From Eutreptiella sp. 'Long Island Sound 2002' (taxonomy: Eukaryota; Euglenozoa; Euglenophyceae; Eutreptiales; Eutreptiaceae): a DNA stretch of 64,000 nucleotides. Positions within the stretch are counted from its first letter, which is position 1; each line of letters begins with the position of its first letter. Position numbers and translations under genes: made by a program. Shown piece by piece: positions 57,823-64,000 of the stretch. The notes beneath the pieces were generated by a model. That model made no database searches. It had not been told where the DNA came from and worked only from the letters and a program-made list of their open reading frames with translations. The DNA lies in assembly GCA_964036045.1 (NCBI GenBank), contig CAXIWF010000934.1:62001-126000 (forward strand), written 5' to 3'.

Positions 57823-58882
57823 TGTGAATGTGAGCACATTGGGGGGGTTGTAGGAAAGTGTAGGTATGGCGTGTTGATGCGGATGGGGGAGGGGTGGGTG
57901 TTTTTGAATGGGGTGTTGGGACATGAAAGGGCGAGGTACGGTGGCCTGTGTGGGGTTGGGTGGGTGCAGTGGGATGCAAATGTGAATGCGAGCACATACG
58001 GGGGGTCGCACGAAAGTGTAGGTATGGCGTGTTGATGCGGATGAAGGAGGGGTGGGTGTTTTTGAATGGGGTGTTGGGACATGAAAGGGCGGGGTACGGT
58101 GGCCTGTGCCGGGTTGGGTGGATGCGGTGGGATGCAAATGTGAATGTGAGCACATTTGGGGGGTTGCACGAAAGTGTAGGTATGCCGTGTTGAGGCGGAT
58201 GGGGGAGGGGTGGGTGTTTTTGAATGGGGTGTTGGAACATGAAATGGCGGGGTACCGTGGCCTGTGCCGGGTTGGGTGGATGCGCTGGGATGCAAATGTG
58301 AATGTGAGCACATTGGGAGGGTTGCAAGAAAGTGCAGGTATGGCGTGTTGATGCGGATGGGGGAGGGGTGGGTGTTTTTGAATGGGGTGTTGGAACACGA
58401 AAGGGCGAGGTACGGTGGCCTTTGTGGGGTTGGGTGGGTGCAGTGGGATGCAAATGTGAATGTGAGCACATACGGGGGGTCGCACGAAAGTGTAGGTATG
58501 GCGTGTTGATGCGGATGGAGGAGGGGTGGGTGTTTTTGAATGGGGTGTTGGGACATGAAAGGGCGGGGTACGGTGGCCTGTGTGGGGTTGGGTGGATGCG
58601 GTGGGATGCAAATGTGAATGTGAGCACATTTCGGGGGTTGCACGAAAGTGTAGGTATGCCGCGTTGAGGCGGATGGGGGAGGGGTGGGTGTTTTTGAATG
58701 GGGTGTTGGAACATGAAATGGCGGGGTACCGTGGCCTGTGCCGGGTTGGGTGGATGCGGTGGGATGCAAATGTGAATGTAAGCACATTGGGGGGGTTGTA
58801 GGAAAGTGTAGGTATGGCGTGTTGATGCGGATGGGGGAGGGGTGGGTGTTTTTGAATGGGTCGTTGGAACATGAAAGGGCGA
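57823..58882 (+). repeat. 158-bp satellite array A18 (6.7 units)
   Basis: Duplicate of A8, including GGCCTTTGTGG near 58417. Confidence 0.95.
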
Positions 58883-59167
58883 TGCTGCCATGGACATCTG
58901 AACTGGCTTTGCCAGGCAAAAACATTTCCAGCCGCGGTGGCTCCATTAAGGTCCACCGCTCGCTAGTAAAATTGGGGTAAAAATCGGCTATGTTTTTCGC
59001 TACACAGAGGGGGTGCTGGTTGTACCATGCACTGCACCACGGCCTCCTAACATCTTTGCAATGAGGTGCACTCCACAGCTGCCCTCCCCTCGATCATTAC
59101 ATCACATTCCAAGCCATAGTTGCTCACCCGGGATGCTCCCCTTGCTGGTCTCTCTGGTGATTACCAC
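58883..59167 (+). repeat. J module, copy J13
   Basis: Standard borders; duplicate of J6. Confidence 0.92.
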
Positions 59168-60543
59168 AAGTGTAGGTACGGCGTGTTGATGCGGATGCTG
59201 GTGTGTGGTTCTTTTTGAATGGGTTGTTGGGACATGAAAGGGCGGGGTACGGTGGCCTGTGTGGAATTGGATGGGTGCGGTGGGATGTAAATGTGAATGT
59301 GAGCCCATTTGGGGGGTTGCACGAAAGTGTAGGTATGCCGTGTTGAGGCGGATGGGGGAGGGGTGGGTGTTTTTGAATGGGGTGTTGGAACATGAAATGG
59401 CGGGGTACCGTGGCCTGTGCCGGGTTGGGTGGATGCGCTGGGATGCAAATGTGAATGTGAGCACATTGGGAGGGTTGCAAGAAAGTGCAGGTATGGCGTG
59501 TTGATGCGGATGGGGGCTTCAATTGGTCGGTAGGCTGAGCTGGATGTCCCCGCCATAGACACTTCCAGCCATTGTTCTTCAGCAAGTTCACAGCAGTGCG
59601 TCCGGGTTTTTGCTAGGCGACTGTCCCGGTGCTTCCGCCAGTGTTCGCTTGTCCCTACCTTCCATATGTACACTGTCGTACCCAAGTTTGCGGGGCTTTG
59701 ACTCTACAGGGTCAGTGGCGTGCATGGTGGTCAGGGTCAGTCCCTGGGATACCTGCTTGACGCTGGCCCCATTCGGCCGGTACTCCTGGGATCTTGGTTC
59801 GGGCTCACTGTGCCCTGGTGGTGCTGGTTAGCGCACATTCAACACACAGCCATTCAGGGGGGGGGGGGGGGTTGCTTGGGTGGGTTTGTTGCGCTGATGG
59901 TGCCCATGTGGGGCACTGGGTTTATGGAGTGGTGCAGTGAGAACACATGGTGCTGCAGGACAGTGTGGAGGCGTCGTCAAAAAGGTGATACTTTCTCGAT
60001 TAATGCGTGTCATGCGGATGGGGGAGGGGTGGGTGTTTTTGAATGGGGTGTTGGAACACGAAAGGGCGAGGTACGGTGGCCTGTGTGGGGTTGGGTGGGT
60101 GCAGTGGGATGCAAATGTGAATGTGAGCACATACGGGGGGTCGCACGAAAGTGTAGGTATGGCGTGTTGATGCGGATGGAGGAGGGGTGGGTGTTTTTGA
60201 ATGGGGTGTTGGGACATGAAAGGGCGGGGTACGGTGGCCTGTGTGGGGTTGGGTGGATGCGGTGGGATGCAAATGTGAATGTGAGCACATTTCGGGGGTT
60301 GCACGAAAGTGTAGGTATGCCGCGTTGAGGCGGATGGGGGAGGGGTGGGTGTTTTTGAATGGGGTGTTGGAACATGAAATGGCGGGGTACCGTGGCCTGT
60401 GCCGGGTTGGGTGGATGCGGTGGGATGCAAATGTGAATGTAAGCACATTGGGGGGGTTGTAGGAAAGTGTAGGTATGGCGTGTTGATGCGGATGGGGGAG
60501 GGGTGGGTGTTTTTGAATGGGTCGTTGGAACATGAAAGGGCGA
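59168..60543 (+). repeat. 158-bp satellite array A19, split by an insertion
   Basis: 868 bp of satellite matching A9, plus 508 bp added by the insertion at 59517-60011 and its duplicated target. Confidence 0.95.
59517..60011. mobile_element. 495-bp insertion with 13-bp target-site duplication
   Basis: Non-satellite DNA absent from the otherwise matching array at 28112-28979. ATGCGGATGGGGG occurs on both sides (59504-59516 and 60012-60024) but once in the empty copy at about 28449, so it is a target duplication. The insert starts CTTCAATTGG, ends AATGCGTGTC, has a G15 run (59857-59871), no poly-A tail, no inverted ends and no recognisable protein (frames under about 75 codons of its own). A 13-bp duplication suits target-primed retrotransposition of a short or 5'-truncated element, but the class is open. 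Confidence 0.85.
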
Positions 60544-60828
60544 TGCTGCCATGGACATCTGAACTGGCTTTGCCAGGCAAAAACATTTCCAGCCGCGGTG
60601 GCTCCATTAAGGTCCACCGCTCGGTAGTAAAATTGGGGTAAAAATCGGCTATGTTTTTCGCTACACAGAGGGGGTGCTGGTTGTACCATGCACTGCACCA
60701 CGGCCTCCTAACATCTTTGCAATGAGGTGCACTCCACAGCTGCCCTCCCCTCGATCATTACATCACATTCCAAGCCATAGTTGCTCACCCGGGATGCTCC
60801 CCTTGCTGGTCTCTCTGGTGATTACCAC
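60544..60828 (+). repeat. J module, copy J14
   Basis: Standard borders; CGCTCGGTAGTAAAA as in J7. Confidence 0.92.
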
Positions 60829-62959
60829 AAGTGTAGGTACGGCGTGTTGATGCGGATGCTGGTGTGTGGTTCTTTTTGAATGGGTTGTTGGGACATGAAA
60901 GGGCGGGGTACGGTGGCCTGTGTGGAATTGGATGGGTGCGGTGGGATGCAAATGTGAATGTGAGCACATTTGGGGGGTTGCACGAAAGTGTAGGTATGGC
61001 GTGTTGATGCGGATGGGGGAGGGGTGGGTGTTTTTGAATGGGGTGTTGGGACATGAAAGGGCGGGGTACGGTGGCCTGTGCCGGGTTGGGTGGATGCGGT
61101 GGGATGCAAATGTGAATGTGAGCACATTGGGGGGGTTGCAAGAAAGTGCAGGTATGGCGTGTTGATGCGGATGGGGGAGGGGTGGGTGTTTTTGAATGGG
61201 GTGTTGGAACACGAAAGGGCGAGGTACGGTGGCCTGTGTGGGGTTGGGTGGGTGCAGTGGGATGCAAATGTGAATGTGAGCACATACGGGGGGTCGCACG
61301 AAAGTGTAGGTATGGCGTGTTGATGCGGATGGAGGAGGGGTGGGTGTTTTTGAATGGGGTGTTGGGACATGAAAGGGCGGGGTACGGTGGCCTGTGTGGG
61401 GTTGGGTGGATGCGGTGGGATGCAAATGTGAATGTGAGCACATTTGGGGGGTTGCAAGAAAGTGTAGGTATGGCGTGTTGATGCGGATGGGGGAGGGGTG
61501 GGTGTTTTTGAATGGGGTGTTGGGATATGAAAGGGCGAGGTACGGTGGCCTGTGTGGGGTTGGGTGGGTGCAGTGGGATGCAAATGTGAATGCGAGCACA
61601 TACGGGGGGTCGCACGAAAGTGTAGGTATGGCGTGTTGATGCGGATGAGGGATTGGTGGGTGTTTTTGAATGGGGTGTTGGGACATGAAAGGGCGGGGTA
61701 CGGTGGCCTGTGTGGGGTTGGGTGGATGCGGTGGGATGCAAATGTGAATGTGAGCACATTTGGGTGGTTTCACGAAAGTGTAGGTATGCCGTGTTGAGGC
61801 GGATGGGGGAGGGGTGGGTGTTTTTGAATAGGTGTTGGAACATGAAATGGCGGGGTACCGTGGCCTGTGCCGGGTTGGGTGGATGCGATGGGATGCAAAT
61901 GTGAATGTGAGCACATTGGGAGGGTTGCAAGAAAGTGCAGGTATGGCGTGTTGATGCGGATGGGGGAGGGGTGGGTGTTTTTGAATGGGGTGTTGGAACA
62001 TGAAACGGCGGGGTACCGTGGCCTGTGCCGGGTTGGGTGGATGCGGTGGGATGCAAATGTGAATCCCAGCACATTTGGGGGGTTGCACGAAAGTGTAGGT
62101 ATGCCGTGTTGAGGCGGATGGGGGAGGGGTGGGTGTTTTTGAATGGGGTGTTGGGACATGAAAGGGCGGGGTACGGTGGCCTGTGTGGGGTTGGGTGGAT
62201 GCGGTGGGATGCAAATGTGAATGTGAGCACATTTGGGGGGTTGCACGAAAGTGTAGGTATGCCGTGTTGAGGCGGATGGGGGAGGGGTGGGTGTTTTTGA
62301 ATGGGGTGTTGGAACATGAAATGGCGGGGTACCGTGGCCTGTGCCGGGTTGGGTGGATGCGGTGGGATGCAAATGTGAATGTGAGCACATTGGGGGGGTT
62401 GTAGGAAAGTGTAGGTATGGCGTGTTGATGCGGATGGGGGAGGGGTGGGTGTTTTTGAATGGGGTGTTGGGACATGAAAGGGCGAGGTACGGTGGCCTGT
62501 GTGGGGTTGGGTGGGTGCAGTGGGATGCAAATGTGAATGCGAGCACATACGGGGGGTCGCACGAAAGTGTAGGTATGGCGTGTTGATGCGGATGAAGGAG
62601 GGGTGGGTGTTTTTTAATGGGGTGTTGGGACATGAAAGGGCGGGGTACGGTGGCCTGTGCCGGGTTGGGTGGATGCGGTGGGATGCAAATGTGAATGTGA
62701 GCACATTTGGGGGGTTGCACGAAAGTGTAGGTATGCCGCGTTGAGGCGGATGGGGGAGGGGTGGGTGTTTTTGAATGGGGTGTTGGAACATGAAATGGCG
62801 GGGTACCGTGGCCTGTGCCGGGTTGGGTGGATGCGGTGGGATGCAAATGTGAATGTAAGCACATTGGAGGGGTTGTAGGAAAGTGTAGGTATGGCGTGTT
62901 GATGCGGATGGGGGAGGGGTGGGTGTTTTTGAATGGGTCGTTGGAACATGAAAGGGCGA
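60829..62959 (+). repeat. 158-bp satellite array A20 (13.5 units)
   Basis: Duplicate of A10 with scattered substitutions (GGGATTGGTGGG near 61650). Confidence 0.96.
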
Positions 62960-63244
62960 TGCTGCCATGGACATCTGAACTGGCTTTGCCAGGCAAAAAC
63001 ATTTCCAGCCGCGGTGGCTCCATTAAGGTCCACCGCTCGCTAGTAAAATTGGGGTAAAAATCGGCTATGTTTTTCGCTACACAGAGGGGGTGCTGGTTGT
63101 ACCATGCACTGCACCACGGCCTCCTAACATCTTTGCAATGAGGTGCACTCCACAGCTGCCCTCCCCTCTATCATTACATCACATTCCAAGCCATAGTTGC
63201 TCACCCGGGATGCTCCCCTTGCTGGTCTCTCTGGTGATTACCAC
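62960..63244 (+). repeat. J module, copy J15
   Basis: Standard borders; duplicate of J8. Confidence 0.92.
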
Positions 63245-64000
63245 AAGTGTAGGTACGGCGTGTTGATGCGGATGCTGGTGTGTGGTTCTTTTTGAATGGG
63301 TTGTTGGGACATGAAAGGGCGGGGTACGGTGGCCTGTGTGGAATTGGATGGGTGCGGTGGGATGTAAATGTGAATGTGAGCACATTTGGGGGGTTGCACG
63401 AAAGTGTAGGTATGCCGTGTTGAGGCGGATGGGGGAGGGGTGGGTGTTTTTGAATGGGGTGTTGGAACATGAAATGGCGGGGTACCGTGGCCTGTGCCGG
63501 GTTTGGTGGATGCGCTGGGATGCAAATGTGAATGTGAGCACATTGGGAGGGTTGCAAGAAAGTGCAGGTATGGCGTGTTGATGCGGATGGGGGAGGGGTG
63601 GGTGTTTTTGAATGGGGTGTTGGAACACGAAAGGGCGAGGTACGGTGGCCTGTGTGGGGTTGGGTGGGTGCAGTGGGATGCAAATGTGAATGTGAGCACA
63701 TACGGGGGGTCGCACGAAAGTGTAGGTATGGCGTGTTGATGCGGATGGAGGAGGGGTGGGTGTTTTTGAATGGGGTGTTGGGACATGAAAGGGCGGGGTA
63801 CGGTGGCCTGTGTGGGGTTGGGTGGATGCGGTGGGATGCAAATGTGAATGTGAGCACATTTGGGGGGTTGCACGAAAGTGTAGGTATGCCGCGTTGAGGC
63901 GGATGGGGGAGGGGTGGGTGTTTTTGAATGGGGTGTTGGAACATGAAATGGCGGGGTACCGTGGCCTGTGCCGGGTTGGGTGGATGCGGTGGGATGCAAA
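63245..64000 (+). repeat. 158-bp satellite array A21 (cut by window end)
   Basis: Duplicate of A11, including CCGGGTTTGGTGG near 63498; continues beyond the window. Confidence 0.95.

Noticed and set aside
59785-59802. GGTTCGGGCTC in the insertion as a tRNA-derived SINE promoter
   Set aside because: The B-box match is partial and no convincing A-box lies 30-60 bp upstream, so the class is left open.

Overview
This window is non-coding, repeat-dominated nuclear DNA from a euglenid, most likely Euglena gracilis or a close relative. The evidence is two linked RNA genes on the minus strand. One is a spliced-leader (SL) RNA gene whose 26-nt leader begins ACTTTCTGAG, ends TTTTTTTTCG and is followed directly by a GT donor. 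The other is a 118-nt 5S rRNA gene with a perfect 9-bp terminal stem and a T6 terminator. Both match the Euglena sequences as I remember them, and linkage of SL RNA and 5S genes is established for Euglena. I found no protein-coding gene I can defend.

Layout. A macro-repeat recurs six times, partly cut at the window edges. In + strand order its modules are: (1) an array of a G/T-rich 158-bp satellite interrupted by 285-bp 'J' modules; (2) one or two inverted, diverged copies of J, called J'; (3) a GGGGCACAT-type minisatellite; (4) a 0.7-kb spacer; (5) a 1.8-kb AT-rich block full of TTAGGATAT words that starts with a large imperfect palindrome; (6) a 1.04-kb block ending at a fixed junction. 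Four of the six copies continue past that junction into an SL-5S cassette (9014, 21552, 37521 and 52608). The other two (1869 and 44208) continue straight into satellite. Two cassettes (9.5-10.3 kb and 53.1-53.9 kb) have both RNA genes intact. One (22.0-22.8 kb) has a substitution in the leader. One (38.0-38.8 kb) has a one-base deletion in the leader and a 5S gene cut by satellite, so it looks dead. Three cassettes are followed by a duplicated 150-bp element and a 181-bp tandem repeat. Two of those continue into the same 2.6-kb low-repeat region.

The modules are shared at exact offsets (12,538, 15,969, 6,687 and 8,400 bp between successive copies). Roughly 15.1-32.4 kb is repeated at 46.2-64.0 kb with an offset of 31,056 bp, which becomes 31,564 bp after a 495-bp insertion with a 13-bp target duplication at 59.5 kb. 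This looks like repeated segmental duplication and unequal exchange, although a mis-join in assembly is possible at any module boundary.

The very long minus-strand reading frames in the satellite arise because the C/A-rich strand lacks stop codons in all three phases. I treat them as non-coding until transcripts or peptides are shown.
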